A program made the translations under genes and the position numbers. Below the pieces are notes generated by a model. It saw nothing but the letters and a program-made list of their open reading frames with translations. It was not told the origin of the DNA and searched no databases. This document shows, in pieces, positions 1 to 12,757 of a DNA stretch of 64,000 nucleotides; the first letter of the stretch is position 1, and every line of letters begins with the position of its first letter. This DNA is from Pyrenula massariospora (Eukaryota > Ascomycota > Eurotiomycetes > Pyrenulales > Pyrenulaceae), in the NCBI GenBank assembly GCA_021030905.1, contig JAGFMI010000003.1:2294001-2358000 (forward strand). Direction: 5' to 3'.

Positions 1-611
1 CGCTCGAACGGGTCTTCGCCCTCACCCTCAGGAGGCGCAAAGACATCCTCCATCTGCTGCCTCAGAGGCAACCATCCACACATCCCCACAACCCCTCCAA
101 TTGCCTCTCCTCGCCATGCTAGCTGCGCAACCAGCGATGCCGCACAGCCTTGGCTTAAGCCCATCAAGACCACATTCGCGGCGCCGACGGCATCAATTTC
201 TTTCTGGATCAGCTCATGGATGAAGAGGCTGGTCTCTCTGAGACCATCGATTTGGAGCTCCTGACGATGTTCGGGGTGGTCTAAACTCCAGTTGTCGAAC
301 CACTGGTGGATTTTGCTCCGGTTGAAGACAGTGGCACGGCGTAAGGAGGCGGTTGGGAAGACGACTTTCGCGTGGGGAAAGAGGGCCTGGATCGTACACG
401 GTTGTGTTTCTTTTGTAGAGCACGTGGGCGAGGATGCAGCCGGAATGGGATAGTCGAGGAATGGTCTAGCAAATTTCTCGGCGGTTGAACCTCGACCGTG
501 GAGGATGATGAGCGTTTGTTGATGTGTGTCCAGGGAGTCAATAATCAAAGGTTCAGGATACGCCGAGGACTGGGTAGCCTTGGCTCCCCTATTGAGTTGT
601 TGGGACGCCAT
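1..611 (-). CDS. Acyl-protein thioesterase / carboxylesterase-like hydrolase, 5' part only
   Basis: One uninterrupted frame runs from an ATG at 611 to the left edge, about 203 residues, so the 3' end lies outside the window. The protein reads as an alpha/beta hydrolase of the phospholipase/carboxylesterase (APT1-like, Abhydrolase_2) family. Near residue 37 is the oxyanion-loop motif LHGRGSTAEKF. Near residue 145 is the nucleophile elbow GLSQGCA (G-x-S-x-G), followed by the usual GGVVGMCGWLPL strand. The catalytic Asp and His would be in the missing part. Such enzymes cleave thioester or ester bonds on acylated proteins or small lipids, usually in the cytosol. The short N-terminal extension before the first strand looks variable. 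Family assignment is firm; the substrate is unknown. Confidence 0.85.
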   Translation of the reverse strand, partial: MASQQLNRGAKATQSSAYPEPLIIDSLDTHQQTLIILHGRGSTAEKFARPFLDYPIPAASSPTCSTKETQPCTIQALFPHAKVVFPTASLRRATVFNRSKIHQWFDNWSLDHPEHRQELQIDGLRETSLFIHELIQKEIDAVGAANVVLMGLSQGCAASLVAQLAWRGEAIGGVVGMCGWLPLRQQMEDVFAPPEGEGEDPFE

Positions 612-1388
612 GATCTAGACGACGGGTCGCTGCCCTTCATGTTGGACAAGGATATGTGAGGCAGGGTCTTTCTACATTCAATAGTTGTACCCGGCATGTC
701 CAGCTGGTTTTGCGATGGTAGCAAGATGCCTGGACTGCAAAGATTCATCTTCCTCGGAAGCCAGACTGGTCACGTCAATCTCCACCGAGTTTTCAAGAGC
801 TTGCTCGAGATCGGTATCGTCGTGTTTCGGGTGGTGAAGTTCTAAACCCTTTTCGATTTCCAGATAAGGGAATGGTCGCACAACACATCGGCATCTCAAC
901 AGAAGACGTTCAAGAAACGGAAATTTGCAGTTGAATTTGAAATTGAACGTGAAATATCCCCTCTAGCTGAACATAATTCACGGTATATTGAAAGTACCTT
1001 ATTTATGGTTGGACCCTGACCTTGTTGCCTGTTCCCGTTCCCAAACAAGCCAAGCTGCGAATCCTCCAAACAGCCGCGGCATTGGCAGGATCCTCCGCTA
1101 TCATGCTGCAGGAGCTTCTGGCGGGGCAATGCCTAGAGCACAGTCTAGGCTTGAAATGGGGAGTATGTCTTTAAGTTGAACTATCTTCTCTTTTCTTTAA
1201 TTATTTTCACTTCTACTCCTTTGTTTCTGGTGGCGCTCGAGGAGTGTCTCCAAGTAGACGTTCACCGCTTACAGAGTCACTCTTGCCTTCGATTTGGCTC
1301 ATGTCTGTGGGAAAACCTCTTAGATGGTGATCGAAGTCGTCGGAGGAATGAGGGATTGCGTCAGTCAGCCTATGATGTTTGACGCAAG
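612..1388. other. Intergenic, divergent promoters
   Basis: This separates the minus-strand hydrolase from the plus-strand DUF3431 gene. Minus-strand open frames at 678-899 and 896-1129 begin with TTG rather than ATG, lack recognisable domains and show no splice pairing that joins them to a gene. I see no gene here. Confidence 0.5.
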
Positions 1389-2619
1389 ATGCTCGAAGTA
1401 CTACGCCGGCGGTCGTTCGTGATAGCTGCCACTACAGTTATCCTTGTGTACCTGCTCTGGACCCAACAGGGACGAGAATCTGTCTACCCAAGAAATGGCT
1501 CATACACGATCGAGATTGTAAGCTCAATACCTTTACTTCTCACGATCTGGCTAACATTTATGTACTAGAAATCGGATACATCCTCCTCGCCTCCGCCTCT
1601 CCAACATTCACGGACGTTGGTGATTGCGCGGACCTCGTCGGAGAATGTGGATTGGGTGGAAGAGCAATTTAAGAACGAAACCAGGTTCGCGCTGGCCGTG
1701 TACACTGTTGATGACAATTCCACCGCTATTACGAATCAAGTTCCTGCAAACAAAGGTCACGAGACAATGCCGTATTTGACATACATAATCGACCACTACA
1801 ACGAATTAGACGACGTAACGATCTTCATGCACTCAAACCGCTTTACATGGCATAATAATGATTTGCTGGACAGTGATGCTGTGCAGATGGTAAGGAGACT
1901 GAGGACGGAGAGGATTATAAGTGATGGATACATGGTACGCGAATAGTTCTTTTACCCGCACCGTCTTATGTTACTTTGAATCGTCTGCTCACGTTCTTCC
2001 TAAACAGAATCTTCGCTGTCATCACGAGCCCGGCTGTCCAACCCACATCCAACCGACCCTCCATCCAACAATTGCTCTCTCTGCTGCCGATGCTCTGAAC
2101 ACTCCGGAAGCCGAGATCATGGGTCAAGCTTGGAAGTCACTGTTTCCATCCTTGCCTCTCCCTCCTACGCTGTCCCAACCCTGTTGTGCACAATTTGCAG
2201 CTTCACGGTCTGCTATTCGCACTAATCCTATTCAAGACTACATCGCATTCCGCCACTGGCTCCTCAACACAGATCTAGATGACAAGGTTAGCGGACGTGT
2301 GTTCGAGTATCTTTATCAATTCATCTTTGGAGGAAAGCACGAATATTGCCCGGAGGAGAGCGTATGTTACTGCGAAGGATATGGTGTCTGCTTTGAAGGG
2401 GGAGAGAAAGAGTATTGGGAGTATCTGGATCTGAGAGAGTGGAGAGAACAACTGATCCATGAGGTTGTGCATGGAGAGATGGACGGAACAATCGAGGACG
2501 ATAAGTTGATGGAGCTTGAGGGAGAGATTCTGGGACTCGAGCAGGAGATCAGCAGGAGATGGGAAGAAGCATTGGCTAGGGGCAGAAAGCTGACATTTGA
2601 GGGAAACAGTGGTGGATGA
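1389..2619 (+). CDS. DUF3431 family type II membrane protein
   Basis: Three exons: 1389-1517, 1569-1934, 2008-2619. Introns are 51 and 73 nt with GTAAGC/TAG and GTACGC/CAG ends. The predicted protein is 368 residues. An N-terminal basic stretch (RRRSF) precedes one hydrophobic segment, about residues 10-24, suggesting a Golgi/ER type II membrane protein. The body carries the DUF3431 pattern: a strand LVIARTSSENVDWVEEQF, then NKGHETMPYLTYIIDHY and TIFMHSNRFTWHND-like residues. These are features shared with fungal proteins that resemble glycosyltransferases. The C-terminal half has Cys pairs (CYCEGYGVC) and ends in a charged coiled-coil-like helix. Enzymatic function of the family is not established. 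The start at 1389 is the only ATG that opens directly into the transmembrane exon. Confidence 0.85.
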
Positions 2620-4196
2620 GCCTACCAGAAAAGCAAGACGACCTCGTATGGCAAGAGACAGACTGTGTCTCCAAAAAGCGACGCATTAATCAAATGGGAG
2701 CGTTGGCGGTTTGAAGACTGCTAGCTCGACTAAACGCACAATATACAGGCACTAAAATTTCTTCTTTTGGGCGATGATGTTCGCCGTCTTCTGGACCTTA
2801 CGAACCCGTCATATCTAAGCGAGCCTGGCATGACAGCCGTTGCACAATGACAGTTTTTGCTCGAGTCTTATGCTCAGCAGCGCCAGATCATTACTTGAAT
2901 CTTCTTTCCTTGGCTCCTTGAGGGAAAGGACCGATCCGAGTTTGTTCGTCTCTACTAAAATCCTACGGGGCTGAGGAGACAGCGGCATAGATCGGACTTT
3001 GGAGTACTGCCAAAAATTACTGTCTATGGAAGCAATCATTATGACCAGCAGCTTGCGATGTAACAGCCGTACGGAGAGTGTTTACCATATCTCTCCCCTG
3101 CCTGGACGGGGTACTCACTGGCTATTAGAGATAAGAGGTATGCTGCAGTGCAAAAAAGACTCAAAGATAAATCGATGGCGATGACTTCGTCATATCCAAC
3201 AGCAGCAAGGGAACGCTCCTGCGAAAAGCCAAGATGTTCAGCCAAGGAACTTTCAATTGGGATCGACGTTTTTATTTAGCAGACAACACGCTTGGCAGAT
3301 GCACGACTCAGACGCTACCATGACAATAGCGGAGCCTCAACAACCCGCCCAGTCCCTCGCGCTTGGCCGCTGTTTGTATTTGAAAATTAATAGCGCAGCG
3401 TCAGTCAGCCAACCCGTGCCAGATCCTAGAGAGCCCGAAAACAATTCTTTAGAAAAGGTGCCGGCCATGCAGAGCCTCCATCTTGTCCTCATGTGATTCT
3501 TCTATCATTAATATCAAGCCTCGAGCCTTTCGAAGAGCAGCAAAGAGATCATCATGCGGCAAGTGCCACCTTGAAGCAATCTATTCCATGCGACTTTTGG
3601 GAGATCGTCCCCACTAGCATGTCCTTTACGTTGAGTTGGAGTTATGATATTCTCCTTGGCTCAACAAGGTACAAAATGGTTTCCTCGGACATTTTGAAGT
3701 CGCAACCAAACATTCGCGAGCGGGTCTTGCTGCACTCCTTGCAACCCAGTCTCATAACAGAGAGGGCAACACCTGATTGATGCCCTAAAGCTGGCCGGCG
3801 AATGCGAGTATCGCCATAGACTCCCCTCTTAAACGTGATGACGACCATCCTCCGTCGTGGTCCCCTTTTCGAAGCCTTTCTCGAATTTCCAGGATCGATA
3901 TATTCAATAATTATATATCTTAGGAGTCTTGGCATTGAGGACCTCACCGTTTTCGATGATCTTGCTTTTAGGGACACGCTACGGAATACGCGCCCCTGGT
4001 ACTCACACGGAGCTTTTCTGAAAGGGTTGTCGCAGGCTACCTGGTAGACAGGCGACTATTTTCCTTTGTTGACTCCCAATGCTACTTATTTCTCTATCGT
4101 ATTTCTGAGTTCTATTCATTTTTCACTGCAAAGATATCTTTCGGCCGCTTTCCTTGATTTTCCGCATCTTCGTTATCCTTCTATCGAAGGGTAACG
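2620..4196. other. Gene-free stretch
   Basis: About 1.6 kb between two plus-strand genes. Several short open frames occur on both strands (for example 3493-3780 plus and 3642-3977 minus), but none shows a domain, a coding-like composition or joinable exons. I see no gene. The last few hundred bases are the likely promoter and 5' UTR of the permease. Confidence 0.5.
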
Positions 4197-5772
4197 ATGA
4201 CGACGGTGTCAGCGAGGGAGGTGTATTCGTTATATGATAATCGACCGGTAGATACTCCTAAACCCCTTAGAACGAAGGGAAGTATGCCAATGTCGGCCGA
4301 GCGAGATTCTTGCCTTTCTGCAACTTCAACAGACTTCGAGAAGACAGCTTCGTTAGATCTTGAAAAGTTCCAGCAATTCCAGTTTGACCAATTTCAGCGT
4401 TGGCAGAGAGAGCAAGAAAGGAGACAGCAGTGTCAAGGCGATAGAGAACAGGATCAATTTGCGCAAAATGGCCCATTCAGCCTTCGACAAAGGTTACGCC
4501 ATTTCACATGGGCGTGGTATGCGTCTTACTATGTGTGATTTAGATCTTGGGCTGACAATTGAACAGGTATACCCTGACCATGAGCACTGGTGGCTTAGCT
4601 TGTTTGCTTGCCTCACAACCGCATAGCAAACCTGGTGTCGTGACCCTCGGCTATGTCCTTTACATTATCAACATCCTCGTCTTCGCCTCGATTAGCTCAA
4701 TCATGGTGTTACGCTTTTTATTTCATCCCGGATCGCTGGTCGCTTCCCTTAAACACGAACGAGAGGGCCTATTCTTGCCAACCTTTTTTCTATCAATTGC
4801 CACACTTGTGACTGGGGCACAGAAATTTATCCTCGTACAAGCACACCATGAGCATGTTCGCAATACTTTGCACATGTTCCTTGCCGCCGTATTTTGGCTG
4901 TACAGCATGGCAACGTTCTTACTCGCGGTGATCCAATATTCGTATTTGTTTGCCGGACCAAAATATCCGCTGCACAAGATGGTAAGTCTCTCATCCATTT
5001 TGATTTTCGCACAAGCCACAGCCAAGGCTCAATGTACGCCAATGGATCCGCTATTTCCATCTCAAATACCGTTCCAAAACAAGGACCGGTGCTAACTTAT
5101 CTCTCATAGATGCCTTCCTGGTTCCTACCCGTCTTTCCGATTATGCTTGCCGGTACCATTGCCAGCGTCATTGCCGACACCCAACCCTTGGCCTCCGCCC
5201 TTCCAATCCTTGTTGCCGGCACAGCTTGCCAAGGCCTTGGCTTTGCCATCTCCCTTTTCATGTACGCACTCTTTATCGGACGCCTCATGTCTGACGGCCT
5301 CCCCAACCGAGAACATCGTCCAGCACTCTTCATTGGCGTTGGCCCCCCATCGTTCACAGCTCTAGCGTTCATTGGGATGGCAAAGAGTCTCCCGAATGAT
5401 TTCAACTTTGACCATCATCTCAACGATATCACATCTGATGCGCCGACGTTGCGCACTATGGCGACGTTCGCCGCGCTCTTTCTCTGGGTGCTGGCCGCAT
5501 GGTGGTTTTTTATCGCGCTCATTGCAGTGGTTAGCTCGCCGCCGAAATTCTTTCACTTGGGCTGCTGGGCGACGGTGTTTCCCAATACGGGATTTACGCT
5601 TGCCACCATTGCGATAGGGCAGATGATGCAGGTGGAGGCGGTTTTGTGGGCAGGAAATGGAATGAGCATACTGGTTGGGGTGATGTGGTGTTTTGTGCTG
5701 TTTTTCCAGATTCGAGCCGTGGTCGTTGGAGATATTATGTGGCCGGGCAAGGATGAAGACGTTGCAGACTGA
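4197..5772 (+). CDS. Malic acid / C4-dicarboxylate permease, TDT family (Mae1-like)
   Basis: Three exons, 4197-4516, 4567-4981 and 5110-5772, encode 465 residues. The first about 95 residues are a hydrophilic, Gln-rich cytosolic tail. They are followed by the family hallmark spanning the first intron, HFTWAW-YTLTMSTGGLA, and by about ten hydrophobic helices. A second family block is MPSWFLPVFPIMLAGTIAS, near residue 246. This architecture matches fungal Mae1 malate transporters of the tellurite-resistance/dicarboxylate transporter (SLAC1-like) superfamily, which move dicarboxylate monoanions across the plasma membrane. The sulfite pump Ssu1 belongs to the same superfamily and is the main alternative, but the GTIAS block with MSTGG favours Mae1. 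The ATG at 4197 precedes the in-frame tail with no competing upstream ATG. Confidence 0.88.
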
Positions 5773-6481
5773 GGTGGTTGAAAATACGGTCAACGGCGGC
5801 GCCCATGAAGGATGCTAGTCGTCCTCGATATGTCTACGAAGACTACTCGATTTGTGATGAATGACCCATCATTGGATGGCCTCTTTGGATTTGGCTTGGC
5901 TTTATAACGATGGTATTCGACGGCCGAGGTTTCCACTGGAGTTGTTCAACTGCATATGGGTCCCGGATTGCATTTTCAAGGCATTTGAGCGATGCACATT
6001 TGCTTAATAGGCTCAGATTGGTCTTACTGGCGTTGCTTAGCGGCAGAAGGGCTATCTAGATTTAAAAGTTAGTTCTTCCTGATGAAGGTCGAAAGGCATC
6101 AACCTCAGATGTGCAATGATTGGCAACCCCTCGAATTTAGGCTTGTTGCTGACTTCCGAAGTCGTGGGGACCAATATTGGGCGGCGAACACTATTAGTCC
6201 AAACTCAATGTACCGTCATGTACATCAAGGCTTCTTTAATCTCAACCATTAATTTTTGCATGGGATTAATGTGCCTCTTCACTGTAGACTCCTCAAGCAA
6301 TGCTTCTCATAAGCACCTGGCCGGCGCCAAGAGTTTGTCGGCCAAAATGGTATTTATACGCTAATCCCGAATAGTGAAAAGGTAAACACGGTGACGATCC
6401 TCGCGTCTCCAATTGTTCAACAATCAATCTGTTTGCGCGCTTTCATCGCAGAATGAAAACGACGGCCAAATCGCATTCAAA
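5773..6481. other. Intergenic: permease 3' end and SMC2 promoter
   Basis: Short same-strand gap. An open frame at 6116-6364 has no domain and no supporting context. No RNA gene or repeat was seen. Confidence 0.5.
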
Positions 6482-9400
6482 ATGAAGGTCGTTGAAGTCA
6501 TCATCGATGTGAGTCTAGACACCTCTCAATCCTAACCCAGACCTCAACTCACCTAAATCGTCACAGGGCTTCAAATCCTACGCCGTCCGCACCGTCATCT
6601 CAGGATGGGACGCCTCCTTCAACTCCATCACCGGCCTCAATGGTAGCGGCAAATCGAATATCCTCGACTCGATCTGCTTCGTCCTCGGCATCACCAACAT
6701 GTCCACCGTCCGCGCCCAGAACCTCCAAGACCTGATCTACAAGCGCGGCCAGGCCGGCGTTACTAAGGCCTCCGTTACTATTGTCTTCGATAACCGCGAT
6801 AAGTCTAATTCGCCGATTGGATTCGAGGAGTATGCGCAGATCAGCGTGACGAGACAGATTGTGCTGGGCGGGACGAGCAAATATTTGATTAATGGGCATA
6901 GAGCGCAGCAGCAGACTGTGCAGAATCTGTTTCAGAGCGTGCAGTTGAATATCAATAATCCGAATTTTTTGATTATGCAGGGAAGGATTACTAAGGTGTT
7001 GAACATGAAAGCGGCAGAGATCCTGGCGATGATTGAGGAGGCGGCGGGGACAAGGATGTTTGAGGATCGGAAAGAGAAGGCGGCGAAGACGATGGCGAAG
7101 AAAGAGATGAAGGTGCTTGAGATTGAGGGCCTATTGAAAGAAGAGATTGAGCCGAAACTGGAGAAGCTGAGGAGCGAGAAAAGAGCGTTCCTCGACTTCC
7201 AGCAGACACAGAGCGATCTCGAGAGACTGACGAGATTGGTGGTTGCACATGACTACGTGAGGGCCGGCGAGAAGCTGCACAGCGCTGGGGAAGATTTCAA
7301 GAGCAAGAAACAGCGCGTACAAGACTTGGAAGACAATGCAACAAAGCTGAAGGGTGAGATTGAACATATTGAGGACGATGTTCTCCGCGTGAAGGCAACA
7401 CGAGATAAGGAATTGAAGAAAGGCGGCAAATTTCAGGCTCTGGAGAATCAGGTCAAAGAGTATTCGCATGAGTTAGTCAGATTAGCGACTGTTCTCGACT
7501 TGAAGAAGACTAGTGTATCTGACGAGGATTTACGGCGCAAAGGCATTGAGAAGACGGTTAAAGATCTCGAGAAACAGCTGAGGGAGAAGACAGCTGCCTA
7601 CCAGAAGATGCAAACCGACTACGACCGTGCAAAAGAAGAGATCGATGCCCAAAATGCTGAGGTTGACAAGAAAGAAGAGCTTCTGTCGACTTTGCAGACA
7701 GGTGTTGCGTCGAAAGAAGGTCAAGAGAGTGGATATCAGGGACAACTCCAGGATGCCAGAAACAGAGCAAGCGGCGCAGCTACGGAACAAGAGCAAGCGA
7801 AGCTGAAGATTTCGCATCTTGAAAAGCGTGTCAAGGAAGACGAGCCTCGTGCGAAGAAGGCCAAAGAACAAAACTCAGGGCTTCTGAAAGACTTGGATGG
7901 GCTTCGGGCACAAGCCAAGAAACTTGAAACGGAGTTGTCGAAGCTTGGTTTCCAGCCAGGTCGAGAAGAGGAAATGCATCTTCAGGAAATTAGCCTTCAG
8001 AAATCTATCCGATCTCTAAAAGAAGAAGCTGACGGGCTCAGACGAAAAGTCGCCAATGTTGATTTCAACTACTCGAACCCAGCACCAAATTTCGATAGAT
8101 CAAAAGTCAAAGGTCTAGTCGCGCAGCTCTTTACTCTCGACAGCAACAAGACGCAAGCTGGTACCGCTCTTGAAATATGCGCTGGAGGTCGGCTATACAA
8201 CGTAGTTGTCGACACAGCGGAGATTGGCACACAGCTACTTCAGAAAGGCAAACTAAAAAAGCGAGTCACAATCATTCCGTTGAACAAGATTTCTGCTTTC
8301 AAGGCGTCAGCTGAAAAGATTGGCGCTGCGAAGAAGCTTGCTCCTGGGAAGGTTGACCTTGCTTTGGAGCTAATCGGATATGACCGAGAGATTCAAACAG
8401 CTATGGACTACGTCTTCGGCTCGACGCTGATATGCCAGGATGCCGAGACAGCGAAGAAGGTTACATTTGATCCGTCGGTAAGGCTAAAGAGCGTCACTCT
8501 GGAAGGAGACGTATACGACCCCTCTGGTACCTTGTCTGGTGGGAGCTCTCCCAACACCAGTGGTGTGCTTGTGATTCTTCAACAGCTGAATGATGTCAAC
8601 AAGCAGCTCGGGCAGCAAGAGCGGGAACTCGCAGCGCTACAGGAGACTATGCATAAAGAAAAGAAAAAGCTGGATGCCATGCGAGCAACTAAACAAGAAC
8701 TTGATCTCAAGGCGCACGAAATCAAGCTCACCGAAGACCAGATCAACAGCAACAGCTCGTCATCCATTATCCACCAGCTCGAATCTATGCACGAAGAAAT
8801 CAAAACCCTGAAGTCAACCATCACCGATGCCCAGGCTAGGCAAAAAGTCGCTAATGCCGACATCAAGCGCATTGAGAAAGACATGTCAGAATTCTCCTCT
8901 AACAAAGATTCCAAGCTCGCCGAGCTTCAGAAATCTCTCGACGCCCTGAAGAAGACCATGTCAAAGTCATCAATCGCGGTCAAAACCCTCCAGAAAGAAC
9001 TGCAAGGCGCGCGTCTCGAGTCCGAACAAGCCTCCACAGACCTGACAGCTGCAGAAGAGCAGCTTGCAGAAGCCGAGCAGACTGGCAAGGCACAACAAGA
9101 GGAAGTTGACTCCTTAATAGAAGAGCAACGGCGCATCAAATCTGACCACGATCTCGCGTTCGCTCAGCTTGAGGACGAGAAGACGAAGCTCACCGGCTTC
9201 GACGACGAATTAAGGGACCTCGAGGCCGCCAAATCCGCCAAGTCGAAACGCATCACCGAAGAGTCACTCGAGGTCCAGAAGCTTGGGCACACAATTGATA
9301 AAGCCAAGAAAGAGGAGAGTGCTGCAGCGACCCTCGTTGCGGCCCTAGAGAAAGAACATGACTGGATCCTCGACGAAAAAGACTCCTTTGGCAAAACTGG

Positions 9401-10155
9401 CACGGTGGATGACTTTGCAGGCAAGAATCTGGGCGAGTCCCGCGCGAGTCTGAAGAATGTTACGGAACGCTTCCAGGGAATGAAACGGAAGATCAATCCT
9501 AAAGTCATGAATATGATTGATTCGGTCGAGAAGAAGGAAGCGAGTTTGAAGAACATGATGAGGACGGTGATCAAGGATAAGAAGAAGATCGAGGAGACGG
9601 TCGTTTCTCTTGATGAGTATAAGAAGGAGGCTCTGCTGAAGACATGGAGGCAGGTGAATAGAGACTTTGGAAATATCTTTGCAGAGTTGTTGCCGGGGAG
9701 CAACAGTGCGAGGTTGGACCCGGTGGGCGGCGAGGGAGATTTGGATAGCATCCAGAAGGGACTTGAAGTGAAGGTTTGTCTGGGGAAGGTATGGAAGCAA
9801 AGTTTGACGGAGTTGAGTGGAGGGCAGAGGTATGTCTTATGTTCATTTCCGTGACTCTCTAGCACTAACATAGCTGACGCTTGGGATTAGGTCGTTGATT
9901 GCCCTCTCGCTTATTCTCTCGCTACTGCAGTTCAAGCCTGCGCCGATGTACATCTTGGACGAGGTTGACGCAGCGCTGGACCTGTCGCATACGCAAAATA
10001 TCGGGAGACTGATCAAGACTAGATTTAAGGGGAGCCAGTTTATCGTCGTCAGTTTGAAAGACGGCATGTTTCAAAACGCGAATCGAATCTTCCGGACTAG
10101 GTTTATGGAGGGAACAAGTGTGGTGCAGAGCTTGACGCCAGCGGATCTGAGATAG
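6482..10155 (+). CDS. smc2: Condensin subunit SMC2
   Basis: Exons 6482-6508, 6567-9829 and 9891-10155 encode 1184 residues, the usual SMC2 length. The first exon encodes only MKVVEVIID. Residues 32-39 form the Walker A motif GLNGSGKS, typical of SMC2 in that it has N where other SMCs have P. A long coiled coil follows, a hinge of about 150 residues lies near 510-670, then the returning coil. The second intron splits the ABC signature LSGGQR at its Arg codon, and the last exon carries Walker B ([12 protein letters not shown]) and the D-loop. SMC2 pairs with SMC4 and the condensin non-SMC subunits to compact mitotic chromosomes in the nucleus. All catalytic motifs look intact. This is a single-copy housekeeping gene and gives good evidence for a conserved chromosomal core here. 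Confidence 0.97.
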
Positions 10156-11212
10156 GAGGTCCATGAACAGACTCGTAGGCGGAGTTTGGGACTAATTCAA
10201 GCGAGCTTGGTGTTGCGGCGTTTGTGAATGACATTGAGTTCGCATGCATGGGCTTATGGGCTCTTGACACCATATTTTATGCAGGAGTATGAGAGGAATC
10301 AATGCCTGCATTAGGACGATTTCTGGTACAATATTCATTTCGATTACTTCACTTTCAAACTATTGAATGTAGTACGACAAGACATTGTTGTCAAGGAAAA
10401 TGCAACGGCTTGAGGATGTCCTTCTCACAAGGGGAGCACATGACCCATTAGGGCGTTGGTTAATTATGATGATCGGGTTGGTTGGCGCTCCCGGGCGCTG
10501 GGTGCCACGGCGGCCTCGCCTAGAGCCTCCTAAAACACCACCCGGAAACTCTCCCAGATTTCCCTATCGCCGTCGTGAAGCTTCTCTCCGCAATGCTTAG
10601 TTCACAAGCATGGCAGCACTCTCGAGAATCCTGCGATCATTGATGGACGTGCTTCTTACCGTTGACACGGTCGGGATTTGATGTGCAATATAGCTTTAAA
10701 GCTCATAACAGAACAACGTTCGAGAATCTGCTTCTGTCTCTCTTTAAAGCATGATGCCGACACAAGGCTGCTATTGGGATGGCTTGTTTGTCGCTTCTAC
10801 TACAAATGAGAATAATCAAGTCAAGAAATTGGAGTTGGTTTCACATGGTTAGTCTTTTGATATGTGCCTGCAATGATTGTGGGTGCTCTCGCTGGCAGGT
10901 TCGGTTCCGTTGCTAGGTGAGCATCCGCCTGCGAACCATGGTATGGCGTCAGAAGCAAGTCGAAAATGGCGCTTCCAGCCACGATTAATATTTCAGAGCT
11001 CTCCTTGCCCACTTTTCCAATTCTTAAATACTTTTGAGTCTGTCACCCCTCTGTTCTGTTCTGTTCGTTTGAGGTTCATCGAAGCAACTTCACCTCCAGG
11101 CCTTTGTCGGTCATCCGCTCGACTCGCTTGATCGATTGTACCATTCTACACTCGTTCTCCTTTCTTAGGCTTGTTCGGCTCAAGTTTGTCTATTACTTTA
11201 CTCTATTTGAGC
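10156..11212. other. Gene-free stretch
   Basis: About 1 kb between SMC2 and the next plus-strand gene. Nothing above short chance frames was seen. The last 200 bases are pyrimidine-rich, as is common upstream of fungal starts. A TTTCTTAG acceptor-like site just upstream leaves room for a 5' UTR intron. Confidence 0.4.
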
Positions 11213-12757
11213 ATGCTGCTGTTGATTGCTGCCTTATTGCGACGCCTCTCCAGTTACTGCCACAAACCTTTACTGGATGACGTTGCGACTGCACAGTCCC
11301 TAATGCATACAGACGACATGACCTCGAAATCCATGAATCTCGTAGCTCAGAAGCAGCATCCGCAGTGTGACACCACGGTTACCCAGTCTCCGCTTGGTGA
11401 TCTTGGAAAACTCCCTATCGAAATTCGTCGATTTATCTGGAAGTACTTTATCCCGCGCACCAATCGCAATCAGGAACCTATCAAGAACGTATTGCTCCCG
11501 CTGGATATCTTGTGCACAAGTAGCACGATCTATAGAGAAGTTTCTGATGTTATGTTTCTTAACAGGACTTTTTATGTCAAGCTAGAGCTCGATTCCTGTC
11601 GGTATAACACCAACCTCCCCAGTCGCCATCACATGGATTGGTTCGTGCTCTCAGATGAGAAAGGTTTCGAAAAAGTTATAGGTGGAAAGCATCGTATGAC
11701 AAGGTCAATGGGATTTCCATTCCGCCATCTCCGTACTCTACAGATTATCCTGAACCCTCCAGTACAGGACATTACTGATCCTGATGGAGAAGCACAGACA
11801 TTTCGACTATGGGAAAAAGTTGTTGACCTTGTTACATGGCTTGAACTATCACCTGATTTGCCGCAACTGGTGATTATGTTCAAGAGCCTTGACATAGCTG
11901 TGTGGGACAAGAACGAGTTCACGGCCAGCTGTTGTATTGCACCTTTTCTCAAATTAAATCAAAGCCAGTCCATCAAGGTTTTATTCCTTGGAAAGAACGA
12001 AACAGTCATAAAGAAAGATTTGACTACTGCATGGGAACTCTTGCAGATCCCAGAGGATGTTCTGAACGAGAGGCGGATCCGAAAGGATCAGTATGCTCAG
12101 CAGCTCAGTGATCGAATTCACGTCTACATGGAACAGCTTCTTGACGATGGTGATGGTATCGAGATGGACACTCTAAGACATCATCGTTACAGAACCTGGT
12201 TTAAGGATGGTCTCGATAGCTGTTCAGAGAATAGGAGTAAGCTCGAAGAAATCGTCTTTGAGAGAAACAGTCTTCTTTCCCGATACAGAAAGCAAGCTAT
12301 CAAGGCATACCGACTGCGCTATCACTCCCTCCATCTCTATAACCCGTTATCTAGGTGGCAAAAGTGCTTGAATTTATCCATGTATCCATCAGTGGGAAAT
12401 CTAGTGAAACTTCAAGACGAGTGGGACGCTTCGGCATGGCTGAATACGAAGCTCTCTGAACTTACCGTGCCTAACAGGCGTGACCTTATCCATGCTAGGA
12501 TGCTGTTACTGACGTGGAAGGAGAAAGAGAAACTGCAATGGGAAGACGGGTCGGCCTTCTTTCACAAGACAAAGAATGATGAGGGAGTCTGGACGTTTGA
12601 CGTTCCCAACGACACTAATTGCGTTCCATGCGGATATGAATGCCCCCTTGTCCAAGTGAGACCTCTGCCTCCTTTCAAGGAGTATGTTGACTGGATCGAT
12701 CTGCCGATTTTTGAAGCTATGTATGGTACTGCACCACACCCTGAAGCGCAGATATAA
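11213..12757 (+). CDS. Large LP-EIR (F-box-like) fungal protein of unknown function
   Basis: A single exon of 514 residues from the first ATG; the open frame extends 14 codons upstream only through a TTG. The N-terminus is a hydrophobic segment (MLLLIAALL), a possible membrane anchor. Near residue 65 is LGKLPIEIRRFIWKYFIP, the L-P-x-E-I-R motif seen at the head of many fungal F-box-like or DUF7730-type proteins. Then comes LPLDILCTSSTIYREVSDVMF, a helix-turn pattern typical of that family. The rest is a mixed alpha/beta body without a motif I recognise and a Pro-rich end. It is not a close paralogue of the 33-44 kb array: it lacks the CTSI and LGLGK blocks and the intron. Function is unknown; an adaptor in ubiquitin ligase complexes is the usual guess but unproven. 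Confidence 0.7.
   Translation: MLLLIAALLRRLSSYCHKPLLDDVATAQSLMHTDDMTSKSMNLVAQKQHPQCDTTVTQSPLGDLGKLPIEIRRFIWKYFIPRTNRNQEPIKNVLLPLDILCTSSTIYREVSDVMFLNRTFYVKLELDSCRYNTNLPSRHHMDWFVLSDEKGFEKVIGGKHRMTRSMGFPFRHLRTLQIILNPPVQDITDPDGEAQTFRLWEKVVDLVTWLELSPDLPQLVIMFKSLDIAVWDKNEFTASCCIAPFLKLNQSQSIKVLFLGKNETVIKKDLTTAWELLQIPEDVLNERRIRKDQYAQQLSDRIHVYMEQLLDDGDGIEMDTLRHHRYRTWFKDGLDSCSENRSKLEEIVFERNSLLSRYRKQAIKAYRLRYHSLHLYNPLSRWQKCLNLSMYPSVGNLVKLQDEWDASAWLNTKLSELTVPNRRDLIHARMLLLTWKEKEKLQWEDGSAFFHKTKNDEGVWTFDVPNDTNCVPCGYECPLVQVRPLPPFKEYVDWIDLPIFEAMYGTAPHPEAQI

Noticed and set aside
3642-3977. 111-codon minus-strand frame
   Set aside because: No domain, overlaps plus-strand frames of equal quality, no promoter or splice context.
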